From assembly GCA_964640435.1 (NCBI GenBank), contig CAZXFJ010000001.1:1-64000 (forward strand): a stretch of 64,000 nucleotides of DNA, written 5' to 3'. How positions within the stretch are numbered: position 1 is the first letter of the stretch; each line of letters begins with the position of its first letter. The notes under the pieces were generated by a model. It made no database searches. It had not been told where the DNA came from and saw only the letters and a program-made list of their open reading frames with translations. Positions 52,215-60,418 of this stretch are shown piece by piece. Position numbers and translations under genes: made by a program. This stretch comes from GWA1-39-11 sp964640435 (GTDB lineage: Bacteria > Patescibacteriota > Microgenomatia > Levybacterales > GWA1-39-11).

Positions 52215-54554
52215 ATGAATAAATTATTTAAAAAAATAACAGTTTATATAATTATTGCGGCATTATTCTTTATGCAGTCAGCTCCTATTGTACGAGCAGA
52301 AGATAGTCCTGTAGCACCTGAAGCGCCAGCTGCACCATCTGTGCCAACAGTTCCTGAAATGCCATCCGCTCCTGAAGCACCCGTTGCTCCTACAGCGCCA
52401 CCTGCACCTGATATGCCAGTTGTTGCTCCTACAGCGCCTGTAATATCTGTTTCACCTACTCCTACACCAACTCCAAGTGGATCAAATGACCAGGCATCAA
52501 ATCAAACTCAGGTTACACCCGAACAAAAAACTACAGATGCTTCTCAGAATTCAAATACAGAGACTAAAAAGAAGAAAGATAAATTATCAGGAGCAAGTCA
52601 CAATACAGATTCTACAGACAGTGCATCTGCAACAACAAATAATATTCCTTCAGTTACAACTACTGGAAGTGGGGGACAAAGTGCAAGTAGTCAAAATGGT
52701 GGTGCATCAGTAACTACGGGTGATTCTACAAACTCGGGAGTTGTTTCAACACTTGGAAACACAAATACTGCTGCAGGTGGAACTGGAGCATCTGGAGGAT
52801 CAGCTGTTGTTAATACTGGAAATGGGGACACATCTAATAATAGTGCATCAACATCAAATAACAATAATAATTCAACAAATCAAAATAATAGTGCACAAGT
52901 AAATAACACATTAGGTTTAGGAACAAATACAGGAAAAAATGATGCAAGTCATAATGTTGGCGGAAATTCAAATATTACGACTGGAGATGCAAATACAACT
53001 GGAACTGCTATTACTGCTGTAAATACAAATGTGGATGGAGTTGCGATCGCAGAGTTTAATGTAAATGATAACCACACGGGAGACATAATTCTTTCATTTG
53101 ATCCGTCAAGTTGTATAGCAGGATGCGGTGGTGCAAGTAGTGCATCAAACATCGGAAATGGAGATAATTCACAAAATAGCGCTAATACATCTAATACAAA
53201 TTCTGATTCAACATTCCAAAATAACACTGCAACAGTTGGTAATAATATGACTTTAGTTGCAAATTCAGGTAGCAATGATGCAAGTCATAACGTTGGTGGA
53301 AACACAAATATTACAACTGGAGATGCAAATGTTGAAGCAAATGCTTTAACTTTTGCAAACAATAATATTGCAGGAAACGTTCTCTACGGAGTTGTAAACA
53401 TTTTTGGAAATTTAGTAGGTGACATTATTATTCCTGCTGAATTATTAAGTTCACTTTGTTCAACATGTAATCAAACTACGGCTACAAATACAAGTAACGG
53501 AAATGATTCTCTGAACGCCAGTGATATTACAACGAATAATAGCGATGCAACATTTCAAACAAATGGGGCAGACATAGATAACACCATTGCTGCATCAACT
53601 ACAACTGGTGGAAATGATATATCTCATAACGTAGGTGGTAACTATTCTGTAACAACGGGTGATACGGATGTTACTGCAAATGTATTAAATATTGCTAATT
53701 CAAATATCGCAAATGGTGGCAATATGTGGCTCGTAATAGTGAATCAAGCAGGCAAGTGGGTCGGAAAAATTCTTGGAAGTCCCGATGGATCAATGATGGC
53801 TGCCGACAGCGGAACAGAACTTATTGTTGATCCAGTAACTGGTGAAGTAACAGCTGTTAACAGTGGAAATGGTGATGGATCCACAAATAATTCAAATGTA
53901 AATAATTCTAACACGTCAACTACAACTCAAACGAATACAGCAAATATTCAAAACAATCTTAATTTGTCTGCAAATACTGGAAACAATTCCGCAAGTCATA
54001 ATGTTGGTGGAGATAGTTCAATCGTAACAGGGGATGCAAAAATTATCGCAAATATCGTTAACTTTGTTAATAATAATATCTCAGGAAATGGAAAACTATT
54101 AGTAACAGTTGTTAATGTATTTGGATCATGGATTGGAGATGTTGTAGTTCCAGGGCAAACAAAGCAATCTCATGAGAACAACACCGCATCTGGTTCAGAT
54201 AACAACAATAATTCCAATAGTTCTGGAAGCAACAATACTAACTCTGCATCCTCAAACTCAACTGGTAATGGTAATTCTGAGGTTAAAACAACGGCTACAA
54301 CAAGTTCTAAATCTGGAAAAGTGTTAGGTGTTACATTTAAGGTTGGAGGACAGCAAAAATTATTTGCAGGCGCATCTGCAACATCAAAGACAACAACAAA
54401 AAATATAGTTGATGGTAAAAGTGGCAAAAAAGCTATTACTATCAACCTTGCTATGGCTCTTTTCCTTCTTCCTGTTGCTGGATTCTTATTCCTTGAAAGA
54501 AGATTCGCCTTCCTTAGGAATGCTATTTCACGAGGTATCCATCTGATCTTATAA
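52215..54554 (+). CDS. Secreted, membrane-anchored repeat protein B (four ~115-aa units)
   Basis: 779 residues from ATG 52215 with GGGAG upstream; a GTG at 52170 lies inside the hairpin. Signal peptide (cleavage after IVRA), Pro/Ala-rich region (30-90), then four units marked by TGKNDASHNVGG (239), SGSNDASHNVGG (351), TGGNDISHNVGG (464) and TGNNSASHNVGG (588). Compared with protein A, units carry an added hydrophobic element such as VVNIFGNLVGDIIIP or VVNVFGSWIGDVVVP. Cys pairs occur at C300/C304 and C415/C418. A Ser/Asn linker and a C-terminal helix (about 742-760) with basic end anchor it to the membrane. Function is unknown. Confidence 0.85.
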   Translation: MNKLFKKITVYIIIAALFFMQSAPIVRAEDSPVAPEAPAAPSVPTVPEMPSAPEAPVAPTAPPAPDMPVVAPTAPVISVSPTPTPTPSGSNDQASNQTQVTPEQKTTDASQNSNTETKKKKDKLSGASHNTDSTDSASATTNNIPSVTTTGSGGQSASSQNGGASVTTGDSTNSGVVSTLGNTNTAAGGTGASGGSAVVNTGNGDTSNNSASTSNNNNNSTNQNNSAQVNNTLGLGTNTGKNDASHNVGGNSNITTGDANTTGTAITAVNTNVDGVAIAEFNVNDNHTGDIILSFDPSSCIAGCGGASSASNIGNGDNSQNSANTSNTNSDSTFQNNTATVGNNMTLVANSGSNDASHNVGGNTNITTGDANVEANALTFANNNIAGNVLYGVVNIFGNLVGDIIIPAELLSSLCSTCNQTTATNTSNGNDSLNASDITTNNSDATFQTNGADIDNTIAASTTTGGNDISHNVGGNYSVTTGDTDVTANVLNIANSNIANGGNMWLVIVNQAGKWVGKILGSPDGSMMAADSGTELIVDPVTGEVTAVNSGNGDGSTNNSNVNNSNTSTTTQTNTANIQNNLNLSANTGNNSASHNVGGDSSIVTGDAKIIANIVNFVNNNISGNGKLLVTVVNVFGSWIGDVVVPGQTKQSHENNTASGSDNNNNSNSSGSNNTNSASSNSTGNGNSEVKTTATTSSKSGKVLGVTFKVGGQQKLFAGASATSKTTTKNIVDGKSGKKAITINLAMALFLLPVAGFLFLERRFAFLRNAISRGIHLIL

Positions 54555-54586
54555 TTCTGCCTTTTTAAATTTCTTCAAAAACCGTT

Positions 54587-55006
54587 ATGTTAATAAAAAC
54601 AAAAATATTAATAGCACTCTCCCCATTTATAGTATTAGTAATTTTTCTTACAAGAGATAATTCATTCGCATATGAGAATACAAAAACACAAAACCTAATT
54701 TCGTTTAAATCCATAGAAAATGTTGGAGCAGATAATATAATAATTTCTCCATTAAAGGGTGTCACTTGTAATGAAAGTTGTTCAAGAAATAATGTCCCTC
54801 CAATAATTTTTGGGTTAGCTTCGATAATTGGAAGTAGTAATGCAAATGACCATAGTGGTGATTGGCCAGTTTTAATATCATCGATTAGTTTTCAATTTAA
54901 TCAAATATTTATTTATGGTTTTACGATATTCTTCTTAATACTGCTCTTACCCTATTGGTATTTGCGTTATACAACGGGAGTATCTCCTCCAAATTTAGCA
55001 CAATAA
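54587..55006 (+). CDS. Secreted single-TM protein of unknown function
   Basis: 139 residues. Signal peptide (about 1-26, FAYE), a short extracytoplasmic part with C62 and C66 (VTCNESC), and a C-terminal membrane helix (about 107-125) followed by a short end. It follows repeat protein B on the same strand and probably belongs to the same unit. No family is recognised. Confidence 0.55.
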   Translation: MLIKTKILIALSPFIVLVIFLTRDNSFAYENTKTQNLISFKSIENVGADNIIISPLKGVTCNESCSRNNVPPIIFGLASIIGSSNANDHSGDWPVLISSISFQFNQIFIYGFTIFFLILLLPYWYLRYTTGVSPPNLAQ

Positions 55007-55013
55007 ATTTTTT

Positions 55014-55037
55014 AAAAAAGCCAGGAATGGCTTTTTT
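55014..55037 (+). terminator. Intrinsic terminator ending the repeat-protein operon
   Basis: AAAAAAGCC (55014-55022) / GGCTTTTTT (55029-55037), 6-base loop, A- and T-flanked, so it can act in both directions. Confidence 0.85.
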
Positions 55038-55082
55038 GCTTATTATATATAGGTAGCTCAGGCTCAATATTTAAAACAAGAA

Positions 55083-55116
55083 AAAACCTCTCATGGTTTC
55101 CCATAAAAGAGGTTTT
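55083..55116 (-). terminator. Intrinsic terminator of repeat protein C gene
   Basis: AAAACCTCT (55083-55091) / AGAGGTTTT (55108-55116) with inner ATGG/CCAT. On the minus strand it ends in TTTTTT, 24 bases after the stop at 55140. Confidence 0.85.
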
Positions 55117-55139
55117 CTCTCACTCCTAAAAAAGTAATT

Positions 55140-55730
55140 CTAGTTTGAATTACTTGATCCGCTTACAGTAACAGTTGTTGTGGTTGTTGAACCCCCTGTT
55201 GTTATTGATTGCGTTCCGCCATTATTAAAGCTTGCGGAGTTTCCACCAGTATTTGTGCTATTAACAACTACTGTATTGGTAACAGTTGTGTTCTTCTGTT
55301 TAACAACATTTTTGCAGATATCTACTGCTAGGACGCCGTTAAATGAAAGTGCTTGATTACCTGTTATAGTAACATCACCGTTTGTCTGTCCGTCACAGCA
55401 GCAAGATTCTGAGGTATTTGTATTTGTTCCACCAGTAACATTAACACTTGTTGTGGTTGTTGAACCCCCTGTTGTTATTGATTGCGTTCCGCCATTATTA
55501 AAGCTTGCGCTATTTTTTCCTGTGTTGGTTTTGTTTGCAATAACTGTATTTGTAACAGTTGTATTTTTTTGCTTAACAACATTTACTGATCCTTTTACTG
55601 AAATGACACCATTAATAGATCCAGCACCATTGTTGGAGATTGTTGTTGCAGCAAAAGATATTGGAGCAACAACTGATGTTAAGAATGCTGCAGTTGCTGC
55701 AGCGGTTGCAATTTTTTGTTTTAAATTCAT
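55140..55730 (-). CDS. Secreted repeat protein C (two ~91-aa units)
   Basis: 196 residues from ATG 55730, which has AAAGGAGGTG at the right distance; the open frame continues upstream to 55892 but that part is not plausible protein. Signal peptide cleaved after SFA-A. Two units are marked by TGKNSASFNNGG (70) and TGGNSASFNNGG (161), separated by a CCC motif (110-112) and TITGNQ. VVKQKNTTVTNTV occurs in both units. It matches the spacing of protein A but with SFNNGG for HNTGG, and has no membrane anchor, so it may be a soluble subunit. A 62-bp DNA repeat shows recent duplication. Confidence 0.82.
   Translation of the reverse strand: MNLKQKIATAAATAAFLTSVVAPISFAATTISNNGAGSINGVISVKGSVNVVKQKNTTVTNTVIANKTNTGKNSASFNNGGTQSITTGGSTTTTSVNVTGGTNTNTSESCCCDGQTNGDVTITGNQALSFNGVLAVDICKNVVKQKNTTVTNTVVVNSTNTGGNSASFNNGGTQSITTGGSTTTTTVTVSGSSNSN
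55175..55236 (-). repeat. 62-bp direct repeat, copy 1
   Basis: Identical to 55448-55509. It encodes the SASFNNGGTQSITTGGSTTTT segment of unit 2 in part (core SFNNGGTQSITTGG). Confidence 0.9.
55448..55509 (-). repeat. 62-bp direct repeat, copy 2
   Basis: Identical to 55175-55236, 273 bases away in the first unit of protein C. Exact identity at the DNA level points to recent duplication or gene conversion. Confidence 0.9.
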
Positions 55731-56036
55731 AATTTCACCTCCTTTCAAATTAATATTTTGTAATAAGAGAATACAACGAAATATTTTTCCAAACTTTATC
55801 GTAATTATGATTTTCTGAAACAGCGATGGAGTTTTTTCTATTAGGAAAAAAATTAAGGATTGTAGATATAATTCTTTTGCACCAAATAGCAATCATAGGC
55901 AGGGTCGTATATAACGACAGAAAACTATTTAGCTCTCAATTGGGCAAGAATGAAACGCTAAGTTATTTGATAATTTATGACGTGAAAATTTTTTTGTCAA
56001 TATTACAAAATATATCAAAAGAAGTTTCTATTTTTC
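55731..56036. other. Divergent intergenic region, repeat protein C and nusA
   Basis: It holds the ribosome site of protein C (55737-55743) and A/T-rich sequence. Its minus-strand promoter is not clear; TATTCT-like hexamers occur but without a good -35. A 75-codon plus-strand ORF from 55826 has no promoter, ribosome site or recognisable sequence and is not called. Confidence 0.5.
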
Positions 56037-56065
56037 TTGACTCACATAGGTAATTTTGATAGAAT
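56037..56065 (+). promoter_or_regulatory. Promoter of nusA
   Basis: TTGACT (56037-56042), 17-base spacer, TAGAAT (56060-56065). Confidence 0.75.
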
Positions 56066-56085
56066 AAGCTTAAGATTGAACGACG

Positions 56086-56109
56086 CGGTGGGACATCCCA
56101 CCGTTTTTT
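56086..56109 (+). terminator. Attenuator-like terminator upstream of nusA
   Basis: Perfect 7-bp stem CGGTGGG (56086-56092) / CCCACCG (56097-56103), 4-base loop, then six T. The nusA ATG is 16 bases further on. Because NusA itself affects termination, this is a natural site for feedback control. Confidence 0.8.
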
Positions 56110-56124
56110 AAATCTAAAAAAACT

Positions 56125-57360
56125 ATGGCCGTTGTACAAAGATCAGAATTTGCATTAGCATTAAATCAAATAGCATCAGAGCGTGGTGTTGACCCTTCAG
56201 TTGTTCTTGATACGATGAAGGGTGCCATTTTTGCTGCATTCAGAAAAGATAATATTGTAAATGATGAAGATGTAGATCAATATTCAGTTGACCTTAATGA
56301 AAACACCGGTGAAACAAGAATATTAAAAGAAGGTAAAGATGTTACTCCTCCAGGATTTGGAAGAATTGCAGCACAAACAGCAAAGCAAGTATTGCTCCAG
56401 AAGATTCGCGAAAAAGAAAAGGACGCTGTTATCTCTGAATACAGTAAGAGAATTGGAACAGTTGTAAATGGAATGATCTTAAGATTTATTGGTCCAGCAA
56501 TCATTGTTGATATAGGAAAAGCTGAAGCAATAATTGAGCCATCAGATAAAATACCAAACGAACAATATTTCTTAAATAAAAAAATGCCAGTTTATATTAA
56601 AGGAATCGATGAAGAGAAAAGAGATATTTTAGTATCTCGAACAGACACGGGTCTAATAGAAGGTCTTTTAAAAAGAGAAGTTCCAGAAGTTGCATCAGGA
56701 TCAGTAATAATTAAAAAAGTAGTTCGTGAACCAGGAAACAGAGCAAAAATAGCCGTTTATTCTGATCAATCAGGCATTGATCCTGTTGGTTCATGTGTTG
56801 GGCAAAAAGGAGTAAGAATTCAAGCAGTTATTGATGCACTTGATGGACTTGAGAAAATTGATGTTATTCAATGGAGCCCCGATATTGTTAAGTTCATAAC
56901 TAATTCATTATCACCTGCAAAAAACCTTCAGGTTGAAGTTGACGAAAATACAAAAATCGCGAAAGTTCTAGCTCCTCGTGAAGAGTTGCCTTTAGTAATT
57001 GGTCGCGAAGGACAAAATGTAAGATTGGCTTCAAAAATTACAGAATATAATATCGAAGTTGAAGGAATTGATGCGCCAGTTGAGGAAAAAACTGAATCAG
57101 CACCCGCAGAAGAAGAAAAACCACAACAGGTAGTTGAAGAGAAAGTAGAAGAAACAGTTGAGATGCCTGCCGAAGAAGGAACAAATGAGGCTGTTGAGGC
57201 GGATACAAAAGATGCAGCAGAAGAGCCACTTGTTGTTGCAGAAGAGGCTGTTGAAGAAGCTGAAAAAGATGAAGCAGAAGATTTGGGAGAGAATACAGAT
57301 AGTCCTGAAAAGTCAGAAAGCGAAAGTTCAGAAGAAGAAGCTAAAACTACTAATGAATAA
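56125..57360 (+). CDS. nusA: Transcription elongation/termination factor NusA
   Basis: 411 residues. N-terminal RNA-polymerase-binding domain (1-125), S1 domain (about 130-195), two KH domains (KH1 with GSCVGQKGVRIQ; KH2 with VIGREGQNVRLA). The last ~85 residues are a Glu/Ala-rich acidic tail in place of the acidic repeats found in some NusA proteins. It is followed by infB, the usual nusA-infB order. A terminator-like hairpin lies in the leader. Confidence 0.96.
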   Translation: MAVVQRSEFALALNQIASERGVDPSVVLDTMKGAIFAAFRKDNIVNDEDVDQYSVDLNENTGETRILKEGKDVTPPGFGRIAAQTAKQVLLQKIREKEKDAVISEYSKRIGTVVNGMILRFIGPAIIVDIGKAEAIIEPSDKIPNEQYFLNKKMPVYIKGIDEEKRDILVSRTDTGLIEGLLKREVPEVASGSVIIKKVVREPGNRAKIAVYSDQSGIDPVGSCVGQKGVRIQAVIDALDGLEKIDVIQWSPDIVKFITNSLSPAKNLQVEVDENTKIAKVLAPREELPLVIGREGQNVRLASKITEYNIEVEGIDAPVEEKTESAPAEEEKPQQVVEEKVEETVEMPAEEGTNEAVEADTKDAAEEPLVVAEEAVEEAEKDEAEDLGENTDSPEKSESESSEEEAKTTNE

Positions 57361-57390
57361 TATGGGAAGTTTTGGCAAAAATTACAATTT

Positions 57391-58860
57391 ATGGAACAAA
57401 AAAACAATAATCAGCAACCAGAAAATTTCCCTCCTGTAGTATCTGTTTTGGGTCACGTTGACCACGGAAAAACAACCCTTCTTGATAAAATCAGACAAAG
57501 TTCAGTTGCTTCACGAGAAAAAGGTGGAATCACTCAAAGCATTGGAGCTTCAGAAATTGAAATAAAGCATGAGGGTAAAAATAGAAGAATAACCTTTATT
57601 GATACTCCAGGTCATGAAGCGTTTGCCAATATGCGTTCCCAAGGTGTAAGTGCTGCTGATATAGTTTTACTTATTATTGCAGCGGATGATGGTATAAAAC
57701 CACAAACTCAAGAATCAATTACTAAAATATTAGAAGCAAATATTCCATATATAGTTGTTTTTACTAAAATTGATGCACCTGGTGCGCAAGTTGAAAGAGC
57801 AAAGCAGCAAGTTATTTCTGCTGGAATATTACTTGAAGGTCTGGGGGGAGAAGTTCCTTATATTGGAGTGTCAGCAAAAACAGGAGAGAAAATACAGGAT
57901 CTTTTAGATTTAGTTGTTCTAGTTTATGATCTTTCAGGCATTAAAAAAGATGAATCATCAGAATTTATGGGTGTTATTATGGATGCAGCATCTGATAAAC
58001 GCCGCGGAATTGTTTCATCAGTTATAGTAAAGTCTGGAAAAATTTCAGTTGGAACAAATATATATACTCATGGTAAAGTTGTTGGCCGTGTTCGAGCCCT
58101 TACAACTCCTAATTCTAAAAATGTTAAAGAAGCTTTTCCTGGAGATGCAGTTGAAATTCTGGGGATGACTGAGGTCTTGCCAACTGGTTCGGTTATTTTT
58201 GACCGCGAAATGGAGCCAGCTGTTACAAATAATCTACCAGCGAAAACAGCGCCTACTGATATTATGGCATTTTTAAATGATGATAAACGTGATTTTGTTC
58301 CAGTTATTATAAAAACTCAAACTTCAGGAGAGATGGAAGCAATTAAAAACTCACTACCAGATAAGGTAACAGTAATTTATGAAGGACAGGGAGATGTAAA
58401 TGTTTCAGATATTCTAATGGCAAAAGATTTTCATGCGCTAGTTCTTGGATTTAATGTTTCTGCTGCTAAAGATGCTGTTCAAATCGCCGAAAGCGACAAA
58501 GTATTTTATAAATCATATGGAATTATTTATCAATTACTTGATGAGCTAAAGGTTCTCATCGAGACGTTAGATGAAGAAGAAACTGAGCATGAAATTGGTA
58601 GAGGTGACATTTTAGCCTCATTTTTAGGTTCCTCTGGAGTAATTATGGGTACCAAAGTAACATTTGGAAGGCTTGCCGTGGGGGATAGAATTGCTATTTT
58701 TCGTGGTGAGCGTGAAGTTGGACGAGGAGAGATCACCTCAATTAAGAAGAATAAAGAGGACGTTAGGCTCGTTGAGAAGAACGTAGAATGTGGCGTTATG
58801 ATACGCCCAGAAGTTGACTTTCAGCCTCAAGATGTTATAATAGCCTATAGCAAAAAATAG
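57391..58860 (+). CDS. infB: Translation initiation factor IF-2 (short form)
   Basis: 489 residues: G domain with GHVDHGKTTL (G1), GGITQSIGA (G2), DTPGHEA (G3) and SAKTG (G5), followed by domains II-IV. The G4 motif reads TKID at 57763-57774 where NKxD is usual. The long N-terminal extension of typical bacterial IF-2 is absent, so the protein begins almost at the G domain, as in other reduced bacteria. It delivers initiator tRNA to the ribosome. Confidence 0.96.
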   Translation: MEQKNNNQQPENFPPVVSVLGHVDHGKTTLLDKIRQSSVASREKGGITQSIGASEIEIKHEGKNRRITFIDTPGHEAFANMRSQGVSAADIVLLIIAADDGIKPQTQESITKILEANIPYIVVFTKIDAPGAQVERAKQQVISAGILLEGLGGEVPYIGVSAKTGEKIQDLLDLVVLVYDLSGIKKDESSEFMGVIMDAASDKRRGIVSSVIVKSGKISVGTNIYTHGKVVGRVRALTTPNSKNVKEAFPGDAVEILGMTEVLPTGSVIFDREMEPAVTNNLPAKTAPTDIMAFLNDDKRDFVPVIIKTQTSGEMEAIKNSLPDKVTVIYEGQGDVNVSDILMAKDFHALVLGFNVSAAKDAVQIAESDKVFYKSYGIIYQLLDELKVLIETLDEEETEHEIGRGDILASFLGSSGVIMGTKVTFGRLAVGDRIAIFRGEREVGRGEITSIKKNKEDVRLVEKNVECGVMIRPEVDFQPQDVIIAYSKK

Positions 58861-58887
58861 AGAGAGATAGCCTCTATAGTTTATTCT

Positions 58888-59999
58888 ATGAACTCAATAA
58901 TTAAGGGTCAGAAAGAACAAGTTAGAACAATTCTTGACAGCGCTTCAAGCGTTGGGATTGTTATTGGAAGAAACCAAAATATTGATAGTGTTGCAGCAGG
59001 TCTGGCACTTTTCTTAGTATTTAAAGAACAAGGAAAAAACGCTCAAATCATTTCTCAATCCCAGCCTACAGTTGAAGTTTCAAGTCTTGTTGGAGTCGAT
59101 AAGATTAAAAATTCATTTGATGGAGATACTCGTATCCTCACAATCTCAGTTCCAAACAACAATGATGAGATAGAAAAAGTTTCATATAATATAGAAGGAA
59201 ATAGGCTTAAGGTTAATCTGTTTGCAGAAGAGCGTGGTATTTCTTTTAGCGAAAAAGACATTGAATATATTAAAAAAGGTTCTTCTCCTTCTGTAATCAT
59301 AACTGTCGGTGTTGCAAATGAAGAAGAATTATCAGGAATCGTTGATCCAGCAACTGTTAAAACTATTCACATTGACCGAAGTCCTACAAATTCCCTAATG
59401 GGTGATGTGGCCCTAATTGATCCTTCATTTTCATCAATTTCAGAAATTGTTACAGAACTTTTCATAGAACTTTCTATGGCGGATGTTGATGCTTTCCAAA
59501 ATTTGATGGATGGTATTGCATATGCAACACGTAATTTCACAAACCCAGCAACAAGCGCATTTGCCTTTGAAGCAGCAGGTTTTCTTTTGCAAAGTGGCGC
59601 TAAAAGAAAAGAAATTCGAGAAAACCGCGATAATAGGCGTAATTTTCCACAAGAATCTCATTTCTTAAATGATAATAGAAATCAAAATCGTGGAAATCGT
59701 CAAAACCAGCAAAATCAAAATAGAAATAGACAGAACCAAAATCAAAATGAGACAAGAAATGTACAAAATGTGGTAAATGATCTTAGATCTACACAACAGG
59801 CTCCTTCACTTGACTTAGTTGATAGCAATGNNNNNNNNNNTTCCCTTCTCAAGAGGATAAGTCTGATGAAAAATTTGATGGTATGGAGGATTTAACCCCG
59901 AAGCCAATTAACAATATTGATGATTCTACTTCATCAGACATTCCTGAAGATTGGTTTCTTCCAAAAGTCTTCAAAGGAAGCAAAAAGACAAATAATTAA
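58888..59999 (+). CDS. DHH-family-like protein with degenerate active site and N/Q/R-rich tail (interrupted by gap)
   Basis: The first ~245 residues follow the DHH/NrnA phosphoesterase layout, but the first motif reads GRNQNIDSVAA and the DHH signature reads IDRSPTN (59371-59391), so catalysis is doubtful. A low-complexity Asn/Gln/Arg tail (about 250-295) could bind RNA. Ten Ns at 59831-59840 break the frame: downstream sequence stays open in a different frame (from 59841, FPSQEDKSDEKF) to TAA at 59997-59999, so the gap length is not ten real bases. Position after infB is where an nrnA-like gene is often found. TATAGT seven bases before the ATG suggests a leaderless start. Confidence 0.75.
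59831..59840. other. Assembly gap (10 Ns)
   Basis: A run of ten Ns inside the DHH-like gene. The coding frame changes across it, so its true length is unknown and probably not ten. Confidence 0.98.
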
Positions 60000-60007
60000 G
60001 GACTTCC

Positions 60008-60036
60008 TTGTAAATTGAGTTCAAATTTGATAAAAT
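60008..60036 (+). promoter_or_regulatory. Promoter of rpsO
   Basis: TTGTAA (60008-60013), 17-base spacer, TAAAAT (60031-60036), about 17 bases before the ATG. Confidence 0.6.
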
Positions 60037-60053
60037 ACACTTAATAATAAAAT

Positions 60054-60323
60054 ATGGCATTAAATTCAGACGATAAGAAAAAGATAATTGAAGAATTTGC
60101 AACCGTTAAAGGCGACACAGGTTCACCTGAGGTTCAAATTGCTCTTCTTACAAATAAAGTTCAGAAGCTTACGGATCATCTTAAAATCCACCAAAAAGAT
60201 TCACATTCACGACGTGGACTTTTAAATATGTTATCCAAAAGACGTAGATTATTTAACTTTCTTATAAGAATGGATAAAGTACGAGGCGAGGAAATAGGAA
60301 AAAAAGTAGGAATGACCGCTTAA
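60054..60323 (+). CDS. rpsO: Small ribosomal subunit protein S15
   Basis: 89 residues, full length. Contains the conserved TGSPEVQIALLT, HLKIHQKDSHSRRGLL and LSKRRRLFNFL segments. It binds 16S rRNA early in 30S assembly. It is followed by pnp, the usual gene order. Confidence 0.98.
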   Translation: MALNSDDKKKIIEEFATVKGDTGSPEVQIALLTNKVQKLTDHLKIHQKDSHSRRGLLNMLSKRRRLFNFLIRMDKVRGEEIGKKVGMTA

Positions 60324-60341
60324 ACGGTTTTAAAGTTTTTG

Positions 60342-60389
60342 GTTCTTGGTTCATAGTTTATTAAGGCTTGTGAACGAAGACCCAAGAAC
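60342..60389 (+). repeat. Hairpin in the rpsO-pnp intergenic region
   Basis: GTTCTTGG (60342-60349) pairs with CCAAGAAC (60382-60389); TTCA/TGAA extends it with a bulge. It lies in the leader of pnp, where enterobacteria carry an RNase III/PNPase autoregulatory stem. No T-run follows. Confidence 0.6.
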
Positions 60390-60418
60390 AAACATCCCAC
60401 TTTAAACCTCGAATATAA

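Noticed and set aside
50889..54554. CRISPR-like array in the repeat proteins
   Set aside because: Repeats are protein-level units of about 90-120 residues in intact reading frames, with diverged DNA and no short regular spacers.
55826..56053. 75-codon ORF upstream of nusA
   Set aside because: It overlaps the nusA promoter, has no ribosome site or -10 at the right distance, and no recognisable sequence.
57362..57439. 25-codon ORF beginning at a TAATATG junction after nusA
   Set aside because: It runs out of frame across the infB start. The infB ATG at 57391 gives a normal IF-2, so this is probably chance, though a coupling peptide cannot be excluded.
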